Program-made: the position numbers and the translations under genes
The notes under the pieces: generated by a model
The model's database searches: none
Told to the model about the DNA's origin: nothing
The model's input: only the letters and a program-made list of their open reading frames with translations
Assembly: GCA_030158665.1 (NCBI GenBank)
Contig: JAOASM010000011.1
Span: 1 to 64,000, forward strand
DNA length: 64,000 nucleotides
Reading direction: 5' to 3'
Source of the DNA: Sediminibacterium sp.
Lineage (GTDB): Bacteria > Bacteroidota > Bacteroidia > Chitinophagales > Chitinophagaceae
Shown here: positions 44,855-52,943 of the stretch, one piece after another
How positions within the stretch are numbered: the first letter of the stretch is position 1
Layout: every line of letters begins with the position of its first letter

Positions 44855-44862
44855 TAACTTTG
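44855..44862 (+). promoter_or_regulatory. -7 element upstream of the PepSY-like gene
   Basis: TAacTTTG lies 31 bases before the ATG at 44894. A weak TTAG at 44832-44835 stands 19 bases upstream as a possible -33 region. Confidence 0.45.
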
Positions 44863-44893
44863 ATGTTCATTCTTTAAATAAAAATGTACAATC

Positions 44894-45406
44894 ATGAAAC
44901 AAGTTAAATTTGGATTAATTGCCTGCATTGCTTTTGTAGGATTATGTAGTAAGATATATGCTCAAGAAACTCTACCGCCTGTAACTGTGACGAGCTTGAA
45001 TTATAAATATTTAAAATCAGTTGCCGATCCTAATGCATCGCAAAAAGTGAATTTATTAGAAAGAAAAGCAGCCACCTATAATGTCAAAGAGTCGGACTAT
45101 TATGACGACGAATTTGAGCAATATTATGTTTCTTTTTATTTACCCAAAGGTCAAGTGTTAGCAACTTATGACAAAGAGGGTAAAATACTTAGAACTGCAG
45201 AACGCTTTAGTAATGTCATTTTACCATCAAGTGTTAGATCAGCTGTTGTAGATGCTTATCCAGAATGGAGTATTGCTAAAGATGTGTATCTGGTAAATTA
45301 TCATGCAGGATCAAATCATATCAATAAAGTATATAAAATGGTGTTGGAAAACGGGGATAAGCGTAAAAGAGTGAAGACAGATGAAAGGGGCAATTTTGTT
45401 GACTAA
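44894..45406 (+). CDS. Secreted protein of unknown function, possibly PepSY-like
   Basis: Not confidently recognised. It is 170 aa with a signal peptide (about residues 1-23, ending YAQE). The mature protein is small and contains FYLPKGQVLATYDKEGKILR, then VILPSSVRSAVVDAYPEWSI and a basic ending. The pattern of an extending strand, a DKEGKILRT turn and an AVxxxYP helix recalls PepSY-like (BLIP-fold) domains common in secreted Bacteroidota proteins. Such proteins are sometimes mislabelled as nicotinate-nucleotide adenylyltransferase; no nucleotidyltransferase motif is present. Confidence 0.6.
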   Translation: MKQVKFGLIACIAFVGLCSKIYAQETLPPVTVTSLNYKYLKSVADPNASQKVNLLERKAATYNVKESDYYDDEFEQYYVSFYLPKGQVLATYDKEGKILRTAERFSNVILPSSVRSAVVDAYPEWSIAKDVYLVNYHAGSNHINKVYKMVLENGDKRKRVKTDERGNFVD

Positions 45407-45433
45407 TTCATTGGTTTAATGAAGTATAAAAAC

Positions 45434-45463
45434 AGCCAGGCTTAAGCAAGTCTGGCTTTTTTA
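45434..45463 (+). terminator. Rho-independent terminator after the PepSY-like gene
   Basis: AGCCAGGCTT (45434-45443) pairs with AAGTCTGGCT (45448-45457), with one G-U pair and an AAGC loop, followed by a T-run. Confidence 0.88.
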
Positions 45464-45506
45464 TGCCGTTTAACAAATAAGATGAGGAGGATGGAAAATC
45501 AGTTCT

Positions 45507-45514
45507 TACTTTTG
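45507..45514 (+). promoter_or_regulatory. -7 element just before the outer-membrane beta-barrel gene
   Basis: TActTTTG, followed by C, ends seven bases before the ATG at 45522. No TTTG lies at the expected distance upstream. Confidence 0.4.
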
Positions 45515-45521
45515 CTGTTCT

Positions 45522-47924
45522 ATGATGCGATTATTAAAAAAGGGTGCAAGATCATTATTCATCTTGCTTATTGTACTAATGCATAAGACCTCATTTGGTC
45601 AAATGCAGCCATTCAAGTTAACAGTGGTAGACGTAAAAAAACAGCCGATTGCTTTTGCCAATATTACGATTCAAATGATTGATAGTGCCATGCAGCGAAA
45701 TCAAGTTGCGGATAGTAATGGACTTGCTACAATTATGATGTATCCTGGAAAACTTTATCAGTTTAAAACGAGTGCTATTGGCTACCAAACAGACAATAGG
45801 ACTATAAAATTTGATAAATTATCTAGTGTAAAGATTGAATTAAAGGAGAGCAATGGTCAACTTAAAGAGGTGGTGGTCACTTCAACCAAGCCTTTAATTA
45901 AACAAGAAGATGATAAAACAGTAGTAGACCCTGAACCTTTAGCAGCAACATCTACCAATGCCTATGAGACCATGGAAAAAATTCCGGGTATTTTTATTGA
46001 CCAAGATGGCAATATCTATTTAAATGGATTGTCTCCGGCAGGGGTACAAATTAATGGAAGAGAACTGAGGATGAGCGCTTCTGACATGGCGACCTTGTTA
46101 AAAAGTCTACCGCCAACTTCGATCCAAAAAATTGAATTGGTAAGAACACCTTCTGCAAAATATGATGCATCTGGTGGTGGAGGTGTGGTCAACATTGTTT
46201 TGAAAAAAGGTGTAAAAATTGGCTTGAATGGTTCAGTGAATACAGGTATGAATCAAGGAGTATATGGTAATCAGTTTATTGGACTTACCTTAAATAATAC
46301 TACAGACAAATACAATTCTTATCTCAATACCCAGTTCAATAACAACGATGGATATAATATTGTAAATACAGATAGGTATCTCTCATCTGATACTGTTTTG
46401 CAACAAATGGCCAAAACCTTAAGTCCAAATAAATCAGCCTATATTGGATTTGGCTTGGGAAGAAGCTGGTCAGATCGTTATGAATTAAATTATGATGCTC
46501 GTATTAGTGGTCAATCCTTTTTGAATACTACGAATAACGAATCAATCCTGCGAAAGTTATCCACCCAGCAAAACTTAAGTGCAATAGCTTCTCTAGTTGA
46601 AAATGATGGCACCAATTTTAACATCAACCAATCAGTAAGGTCTAAACTTAAATTAGATTCTTTAGGAGGAGAGTGGATCGTTGACTTCTCCCATAATTTG
46701 TCCAAATCGAATACAGATCAAATCTACAATAATACATTTTTAGCTGGAGGTCTTGCATCAAAGGGAGGAGGTGATTTTTTGAATGATCGAAATTTTTATG
46801 TGATACAAACAGATTATAAAAAGAAATGGTTAGGGGTGAATATTGAAACAGGTGTTAAGTCAAGCATATTGATATTTAAGAACAATGCTAATTACCAAAA
46901 GGACTTAAATGGTGTTGCTGTAAAAGATATTTTCAGAACAAGTGCCTATTCCTTTAAAGAGCAGATCAATGCAGTCTATCTTCAAGGGTCAAAAACCTGG
47001 GGTGCAGTTATACTAAAGGTAGGTACTAGGGTAGAGCAAACGATTATGGATGGTAAACAACGCATTCCTTCGGACACTTCCTTTTCTTTGAATCGAACAG
47101 ATGCTTTCCCTTATGTCTTTTTAAGTCGCAAGCTTGCGAAAATAGCAGGATATGAGGTTCGTGGTTATTTAGTGTATCGAAAAACAATTAGCAGACCTAG
47201 TTATGAGTTTTTAAATCCATTCCCTAAATACATTGATCCATTTTTATATGAAACAGGAAACCCAGTTTTAAAGCCACAATTCACGTCAAATTACGAAGCC
47301 AATATTAGTGTAGATGAAAGACCTTTATTTGCATTTGGAGTGAATGAGACAAAAGATATTTTTACCAATGTAGTCTATCTGTCTCCATCCAATAAGCAGA
47401 TTGCAGTAAGAACCTATGATAATTTAGGAAAAAGCAAAGAAACTTATTTCAGAGGAATCGCTGCTATACCGCCTGGTAAAGTTTATTTTGGTGTGATAGG
47501 GGCACAATACAATCACAATGTATACAATGGTTTGTATGAGCAAAAGCCAATTGTGTTTGATAAAGCAACATGGACCTTTTTTACTTTTCAATCATTAAAA
47601 TTAGGCAAACTATCTACATTTACATTGAATGGTTTCTGGAGAACCAATGGACAGCAGCAATTTTACGAGTTAGATAATTTTGGGCAATTGAATAGTTCTA
47701 TAAATCGCCTTTTTCTAAATAAAAAATTGGCTGTCACTATTTCTATGAATGATATCTTTTTCACCAATAAGAATACGTTTACATTAAGACAAGGTAGTAT
47801 CTATGCCGTTGGCTTAAGGGAGAGTGATTCTAGAAGATTTGGTATCAATATCCGTTACAACTTTGGGGTGAAGCCTAAGGAGCAAAAGATGGATATGTTA
47901 GATACCGATGTTAAAGTGAATTAA
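45522..47924 (+). CDS. Outer-membrane beta-barrel protein with CarboxypepD_reg-like domain
   Basis: TonB-receptor-like outer-membrane protein of the OMP_b-brl_3 group; ligand unknown. It is 800 aa. A signal peptide (about residues 1-26, ending SFGQ) is followed by a carboxypeptidase-regulatory-like beta-sandwich (about 30-110), a plug-like domain (about 140-235) with KIPGIFIDQDGNIYLNGLSP and SAKYDASGGGGVVNIVLKKG, and then a long barrel ending FGINIRYNFGVK and a short acidic tail. No SusD gene lies next to it, so it is not a standard SusCD pair. Its stop is two bases from the facing transporter stop. Confidence 0.88.
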   Translation: MMRLLKKGARSLFILLIVLMHKTSFGQMQPFKLTVVDVKKQPIAFANITIQMIDSAMQRNQVADSNGLATIMMYPGKLYQFKTSAIGYQTDNRTIKFDKLSSVKIELKESNGQLKEVVVTSTKPLIKQEDDKTVVDPEPLAATSTNAYETMEKIPGIFIDQDGNIYLNGLSPAGVQINGRELRMSASDMATLLKSLPPTSIQKIELVRTPSAKYDASGGGGVVNIVLKKGVKIGLNGSVNTGMNQGVYGNQFIGLTLNNTTDKYNSYLNTQFNNNDGYNIVNTDRYLSSDTVLQQMAKTLSPNKSAYIGFGLGRSWSDRYELNYDARISGQSFLNTTNNESILRKLSTQQNLSAIASLVENDGTNFNINQSVRSKLKLDSLGGEWIVDFSHNLSKSNTDQIYNNTFLAGGLASKGGGDFLNDRNFYVIQTDYKKKWLGVNIETGVKSSILIFKNNANYQKDLNGVAVKDIFRTSAYSFKEQINAVYLQGSKTWGAVILKVGTRVEQTIMDGKQRIPSDTSFSLNRTDAFPYVFLSRKLAKIAGYEVRGYLVYRKTISRPSYEFLNPFPKYIDPFLYETGNPVLKPQFTSNYEANISVDERPLFAFGVNETKDIFTNVVYLSPSNKQIAVRTYDNLGKSKETYFRGIAAIPPGKVYFGVIGAQYNHNVYNGLYEQKPIVFDKATWTFFTFQSLKLGKLSTFTLNGFWRTNGQQQFYELDNFGQLNSSINRLFLNKKLAVTISMNDIFFTNKNTFTLRQGSIYAVGLRESDSRRFGINIRYNFGVKPKEQKMDMLDTDVKVN

Positions 47925-47926
47925 GT

Positions 47927-49180
47927 TTATTTCATGAAAGACTCAATCAATGCATAAACGCTCATAGAGCCCATTAGAGCCACTACAATCCATCCAGCCG
48001 CTTCTATCCACAATGGATATTTGTATTGCTTTAAAATCGGTATCCTTCTGCTTGCGATTAACATGATCGCTAGTGCAAAGGGGAGGATAAATCCATTGAT
48101 TAATCCAGCATAGAGTAACAATTCTTTAGGCTTGCCAATCCATATAAATAAGCTGGTAGAAATTAGGATAAACCCACTAATGGCAAATCGCTCATGTTTT
48201 AAAAATGAAATATCCAGATTTTTTATAAACGAGTAGGAGGTATAAGAGGCTCCAATCACAGATGAAATTGCTGCACTCCACAACACAATCCCAAAAACAA
48301 ACAAGCCCCATCTGCCACCGGCAGTTTCGAATACTGTAGCTGCAGGATTATTTTTATCTAGATGGACACCTTGAGAAACTACACCCACCACCGCTAAGAA
48401 TAAAATAAAGCGCATAAAGGATGAAATCAGAATGCCCCTGCTTGCACTTTTTGTCACAAATGGAATATGTTCAGGACCAACCATGCCAGCATCCACCAAT
48501 CTATGCGCCCCAGAGAAGGTAATGTATCCACCCACTGTACCACCAACGATGGTCACAATAGCAAGCAGTGAAATCTGCTCTGGTACAAAACTATGATGCA
48601 CTGCAGAAAGGATAGGAGGATGAGCAGCATAAACAATCAATAAGGTTAAACTTATCTTGACAATGCCCAAAATCTTAGTTAAGCGATCCAACATTTTCCC
48701 AATTTCATCTATCCAAAATATCAATATAGCAATGACACCACTTAACATCGCACCTTTTGCAAAACTGAGACCTGTCAATAAATTAAGTGCCAGTCCGCAA
48801 CCAGCTATATTACCAATGTTAAATGCAAATCCTCCTAATATCACTGAAAAGGACAAAAGATGTCCAAGCCCAGGTAGCAATTGATTGGCAATTTCTTGCG
48901 CACGCATGCCACTTAATGTGATGGCTCTCCAAATATTAATTTGTGCACCAAAATCAAGTAGGATAGATATTAAAATGACAAATCCAAAACTAGTCAGAAG
49001 TTGTTCTGTATAAAAAGAAGTTTGAGTTAAAAATCCTGGTCCAATGGAGGAGTTCGCCATTAAAAAGGCAGCGCCTAAACTTATACCCGTAAGAGAGGGT
49101 AGTGTCGCTTTTGAATTAGGGTTGTTTGATTTCAATCTGGTATTGTTGTAATGTATTGAATAAGTTTTTTGCGATATCAA
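47927..49180 (-). CDS. NRAMP-family transporter linked to the 5-oxoprolinase operon
   Basis: Polytopic inner-membrane protein of the NRAMP/APC-like family, related to B. subtilis YcsG, which sits with the same genes. Up to 417 aa, about 11 membrane segments. The first segment has GAAFLMANSSIGPGFLTQT; the classical NRAMP metal motif DPGN is replaced by GPGF, so metal transport is doubtful and 5-oxoproline or an amino acid is a plausible cargo (inference). The ATG at 49180 overlaps pxpA by 65 bases and its first 15 residues look like frame-shifted pxpA; an in-frame TTG at 49135 would cut the overlap to 20 bases. Confidence 0.82.
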   Translation of the reverse strand: MISQKTYSIHYNNTRLKSNNPNSKATLPSLTGISLGAAFLMANSSIGPGFLTQTSFYTEQLLTSFGFVILISILLDFGAQINIWRAITLSGMRAQEIANQLLPGLGHLLSFSVILGGFAFNIGNIAGCGLALNLLTGLSFAKGAMLSGVIAILIFWIDEIGKMLDRLTKILGIVKISLTLLIVYAAHPPILSAVHHSFVPEQISLLAIVTIVGGTVGGYITFSGAHRLVDAGMVGPEHIPFVTKSASRGILISSFMRFILFLAVVGVVSQGVHLDKNNPAATVFETAGGRWGLFVFGIVLWSAAISSVIGASYTSYSFIKNLDISFLKHERFAISGFILISTSLFIWIGKPKELLLYAGLINGFILPFALAIMLIASRRIPILKQYKYPLWIEAAGWIVVALMGSMSVYALIESFMK

Positions 49181-49898
49181 CCGCTTGAGGATGATCTCCG
49201 TGTATACAGATTGTTTCTGCCTCCACTGCGATCATCGTTCCGTCATCTGTTTTAATTTCTTGATCTAATACCATTGTCAATACTTGCTTTGCGGATGTCT
49301 TGGGATCAGTGATCAGTGCATGGTCTAAATGTCTTGGAGTAAGTTGTCCGTTGGGTTGGTAGGTTCTATCTGCAAACACCTCTTTAACGCAACGTAAGCC
49401 AATTGCTTTTGCTTCTTTAATGGAGTGGCTTCCACTTAATCCATAGAATATAATAGATGGATCAATGGCTTGTATTGTTTGAGCTACAATTTTACTAGAC
49501 AAGGGGTCTTTTGCACAATCATTGTACAATGCACCATGTAATTTTACATGATGTATCTTACAGCCCATCTGGTCGGTTATTTTTTCAAATAGACTAAGTT
49601 GGTTACTAATCAATTCAGCTAATTCGATTAAGGAAATGGATTGAGATAGTCTACCAAAATTTTCTCTGTCTAAATAACTAGGATGTGCCCCAATTGCTAC
49701 ATTGTTTTCCAATGCGAGTTCAATGGTTCTTTTGATGGTATCTTCATCGCCTGCATGAAAACCACAGGCAATATTGGCGCTGCTAATAAAAGGCATCAAT
49801 AAGGCATCATTTTGCATGCCTTCTCCCATATCACAGTTGATGTCAATGCTTAAACCAAGACTGTTTTGCTCGATAGAGTTGATGTGCTGTTTGAACAT
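49116..49898 (-). CDS. pxpA: 5-oxoprolinase subunit A (LamB/YcsF family)
   Basis: Subunit of the prokaryotic ATP-dependent 5-oxoprolinase PxpABC, which opens 5-oxoproline to glutamate. It is up to 260 aa. Family motifs are IDINCDMGEGMQND near the N-terminus, SSANIACGFHAGDEDTI, GAHPSYLDRENFGR, VKLHGALYNDCAKD, and FADRTYQPNGQLTPRH. The ATG at 49898 gives a 56-base overlap with pxpC; homologues begin close to the IDINCDMGEG motif, so the true start may be an in-frame ATT at the ATTGA junction with the pxpC stop. Confidence 0.93.
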   Translation of the reverse strand: MFKQHINSIEQNSLGLSIDINCDMGEGMQNDALLMPFISSANIACGFHAGDEDTIKRTIELALENNVAIGAHPSYLDRENFGRLSQSISLIELAELISNQLSLFEKITDQMGCKIHHVKLHGALYNDCAKDPLSSKIVAQTIQAIDPSIIFYGLSGSHSIKEAKAIGLRCVKEVFADRTYQPNGQLTPRHLDHALITDPKTSAKQVLTMVLDQEIKTDDGTMIAVEAETICIHGDHPQAVDIAKNLFNTLQQYQIEIKQP

Positions 49899-50754
49899 TC
49901 GTAATGCTTAACTTAAAATGACTATGGTTATTGAATTGTGCAAGCCTTGGTAAATCTACCAAAATTATTTGACCCAAATTAGCATATCCTCCAATAGTTT
50001 GATGATCAGCCAATAGGATAATGATACTACCATTAGGAAGCAATTGTAATGTGCCCCTTGTTACAGCACTTGATAGATATTGTTTTGGCTCAGATAATTG
50101 AATAGTGGGGCCTTCCAATAAAAAACCCATTCGATTGGATTTTGCATCAATTGAAAAATGTGCTTGCATCAACAGTTGAATCGATTCAGCATCTAAATCA
50201 TTCCAAGCTGGTCCTGGAATAAATCTTATTTCATGTTCATTAAATAGGCTCGTTTGAACTTGTTGAATCAGATGTTCTTTAAATGGATTTAATGAAATGG
50301 CTACAATAGGATCTGAACTAATGGTAAAATGATCCTCCTTATTTAAAGTAGTTTGAAAACTACAGTAACTATTTAGCCATGCATGATTTGAATCAAGCTT
50401 GCCCTTGAATGCAATGTAGGCGGTCCGACCTTCTAAAGGTTGTAAGCAGCTTAGTTGATCTTTTGGATGCACTAAAATGGGCGTATTGAGTGCAACACTT
50501 TTTTCATTGATCACTGGTACAAAATTGGCGCCACTGATACAGATCCACATGCTTTGCTCAAATTCAAAAATACTAGCGGGAAAATGCAATTCAAAAACAG
50601 GGTTGTTTAAGTCATTGTCTAAAATTGCATTGGCCAATTGTGCAGATAAAAAATCCATGGGCCCACTGGGCTGGATACCAAGATCTTGATAGCCATATCT
50701 ACCAAGATCCTCGATGCGATCAGACAGTCCTTTTTTGATTATTTTAATCGACAT
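49843..50754 (-). CDS. pxpC: 5-oxoprolinase subunit C (KipA-type)
   Basis: Subunit related to the C-terminal half of carbamoyl-transferring allophanate/urea enzymes; partner of PxpB. It is 303 aa from the ATG at 50754 (MSIKIIKKGLSD); an ATG 12 bases earlier is also possible. Family features are IEDLGRYGYQDLGIQPSGPM, the middle FELHFPASIFEFEQ, RFIPGPAWNDLD and the C-terminal LADHQTIGGYANLGQIILVD. It overlaps pxpB upstream by 11 bases and pxpA downstream, an arrangement typical of translational coupling. Confidence 0.93.
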   Translation of the reverse strand: MSIKIIKKGLSDRIEDLGRYGYQDLGIQPSGPMDFLSAQLANAILDNDLNNPVFELHFPASIFEFEQSMWICISGANFVPVINEKSVALNTPILVHPKDQLSCLQPLEGRTAYIAFKGKLDSNHAWLNSYCSFQTTLNKEDHFTISSDPIVAISLNPFKEHLIQQVQTSLFNEHEIRFIPGPAWNDLDAESIQLLMQAHFSIDAKSNRMGFLLEGPTIQLSEPKQYLSSAVTRGTLQLLPNGSIIILLADHQTIGGYANLGQIILVDLPRLAQFNNHSHFKLSITNVQTAHQLYRAKQSWFKH

Positions 50755-51481
50755 CTTGATGGGCATTTAATTGATGAAACAATTCCAATGAGATGGGATT
50801 AAATTTTACTTGATCACCAGCTTTAAAAAGTGTAAGCGTGGCAGTATTGGGGTCAAATATTTTCAGAGGCGTGCGACCAATAATTTGCCAGCCACCTGGA
50901 GATTTCATTGGGTAAATACCGGTTTGTTTTCCTGCAATACCAACACTACCTGCAAGCACATTTGTTCTTGGTGAAGCATGTCTTGGCAATTGGATTGACT
51001 TAGGAACATTTCCCATATAAGCAAAGCCAGGTAAAAAACCGAGACAGTAAACGGTATACACTTTTTCACTATGTTGTTGAATCAAAGCTTCAATACTTAA
51101 ATTGGATTTTATTGCTGCATCACTTAAATCAAAGCCTAAACTAGGATCGTAACAAACAGGTATCTCAATGCATCTTAGATCAGCTTTGGATGCATTTGTA
51201 TTTGTTGATATTGCTAAGAATTTTTCTAGCAGATGATTGGCAAATAAATAGGGATTAGGATCGAAACTAAGGATATCATAGATTAAGGTTAATGTGTCAT
51301 ATGCCAGTATAATATCCCTTACCCCTTTTATTTTTTCATCAGTAATAAATTGATTGAATGCAAGTAAATTATGATCAATGCCATCATGAAGTCCTGTTGT
51401 CGTCTTAAATACAATGGCGTGGTCTCCAAGTAATTGTATTTGAAATATAGAGCGCTGACTTTGCATCCCTAAACTTACCAT
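50744..51481 (-). CDS. pxpB: 5-oxoprolinase subunit B (KipI-type)
   Basis: Subunit of PxpABC, homologous to B. subtilis KipI and to allophanate hydrolase subunit 1. It is 245 aa. Signatures are LGDHAIVFKTTTGLHDGIDH near the N-terminus, IEIPVCYDPSLGFDL, and the strongly conserved VYCLGFLPGFAYMGNVP, then RTNVLAGSVGIAGKQTGIYP and SPGGWQIIGRT. It is the first gene of the operon pxpB-pxpC-pxpA-transporter. The ATG at 51481 follows an A-rich stretch; an in-frame ATG 15 bases later is an alternative. Confidence 0.93.
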   Translation of the reverse strand: MVSLGMQSQRSIFQIQLLGDHAIVFKTTTGLHDGIDHNLLAFNQFITDEKIKGVRDIILAYDTLTLIYDILSFDPNPYLFANHLLEKFLAISTNTNASKADLRCIEIPVCYDPSLGFDLSDAAIKSNLSIEALIQQHSEKVYTVYCLGFLPGFAYMGNVPKSIQLPRHASPRTNVLAGSVGIAGKQTGIYPMKSPGGWQIIGRTPLKIFDPNTATLTLFKAGDQVKFNPISLELFHQLNAHQDVD

Positions 51482-51528
51482 TTTTTAAGACATTTCATTG
51501 TATATTTATTGGTAATAAATTGTTGCTT

Positions 51529-52914
51529 ATGAAAACTATTTTATTCATTTTGTCTTTTTTGATACTTTTGGTGGTTGAAGGAAATAGTCAGTTTTCTCAA
51601 ACAGTCACTTCTGCAGATGTTCGATTTTTACTCAAGCAAATAGAGCAGCCAATTGTAGGATCCAATACAGCTAAGCAATCTATAGATACCATTTACTTTA
51701 ATCAACAAATCCAATTTCAAAAAATAGAAGGCTTTGGTTACACTTTAACAGGGGGTAGTGCTGCATTGTTGCATCAGTTGCCTAGTCAAAAACGGGATGC
51801 TATATTACAAGATATTTTCGGTCAAGGCCAAAATGCATTGAATGTAAATTATCTAAGAATTAGTATGGGTGCTTCGGATTTAGATGCTGCTGTATTTAGT
51901 TATGATGATCTTGTTGCTGGAACAGTGGATCCGGATTTAACCAAGATGTCTATTGCAAAAGACCTAGAACGTCTAATCCCCATTTTAAAAGAAATCAAAG
52001 CCATTCAACCTAATTTAAAACTCATGGCTACGCCATGGAGTCCCCCTGTTTGGATGAAAGACAATGGGCAATCAAAAGGTGGACATTTATTACCTAAGTA
52101 TTATGCAACTTATGCACAGTATTTTGTGAAGTATATTCAACTCATGCGTGCAGAAGGACTAACGATCAATGCTGTAACCATTCAAAATGAACCAGAGCAT
52201 GGAGGAAATAATCCAAGCATGTTGATGACCGCTGAAGAGCAAACAAAATTTATAAAAAATCATTTAGGTCCCCTATTTAAAAACCAAGGAATTAATACTG
52301 AAATAGTTATCTGGGATCATAATGCAGACAATCCAAATTATCCTATTCAGATTTTAAATGATTCAATTGCAAAATCATACGTTAGTGCTGCTGCATTTCA
52401 TTTGTATTTAGGTCATGAATCTGCTTTGTCAAAAGTGTATCATGCACATCCTGATAAGAAGATTTATTTTACAGAACAGTGGACAGGCGCCAAGGGTAAT
52501 TTTGCAGGTGATTTCATGTGGCATATGGAACATGTGGTGATAGGTACCATGGCCAATTGGAGCAGCTTAGTGTTGGAATGGAATTTGGCAAATGATCCAA
52601 ATTTTGGTCCACATACACCAGGTGGTTGCACTGAATGTTTGGGGGCTATGACGATTGATGGATCTGAGATCAAACGAAACGTAAGTTATTATATCATTGG
52701 TCAGGTAGCACCATTTGTTCCAAGGGGTGCTATTCGTGTTGAAACCAAATCTGTTAATCCACAAATTCAATCCATAGGTTTTGTAAGACCTGATGGCAAA
52801 AAAGTATTGCTAGCATTAAACACAGGAAAGGAATGCGTCTTTACAATTGATTTTGAACAGAAAAAATATAACTTTACCCTACCTGAAAAATCTGCTTCAA
52901 CGATTGTCTGGTAA
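51529..52914 (+). CDS. Glycoside hydrolase family 30 enzyme
   Basis: Secreted beta-glycosidase, probably glucosylceramidase or endo-beta-1,6-glucanase type. It is 461 aa from the ATG at 51529; an in-frame TTG nine bases earlier is rejected. A signal peptide covers about residues 1-20. The barrel has IEGFGYTLTGGSAALLHQLP, LRISMGASDLD and TPWSPPVWMK. The acid/base Glu is in IQNEPEHGG (about residue 219) and the nucleophile Glu in YFTEQWTGA (about 315). The C-terminal beta domain ends SASTIVW. A GH3 gene follows 29 bases later, so the two likely degrade one glucan. Confidence 0.92.
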   Translation: MKTILFILSFLILLVVEGNSQFSQTVTSADVRFLLKQIEQPIVGSNTAKQSIDTIYFNQQIQFQKIEGFGYTLTGGSAALLHQLPSQKRDAILQDIFGQGQNALNVNYLRISMGASDLDAAVFSYDDLVAGTVDPDLTKMSIAKDLERLIPILKEIKAIQPNLKLMATPWSPPVWMKDNGQSKGGHLLPKYYATYAQYFVKYIQLMRAEGLTINAVTIQNEPEHGGNNPSMLMTAEEQTKFIKNHLGPLFKNQGINTEIVIWDHNADNPNYPIQILNDSIAKSYVSAAAFHLYLGHESALSKVYHAHPDKKIYFTEQWTGAKGNFAGDFMWHMEHVVIGTMANWSSLVLEWNLANDPNFGPHTPGGCTECLGAMTIDGSEIKRNVSYYIIGQVAPFVPRGAIRVETKSVNPQIQSIGFVRPDGKKVLLALNTGKECVFTIDFEQKKYNFTLPEKSASTIVW

Positions 52915-52943
52915 AATATACTTGAAATTATAAAATGTTATTT

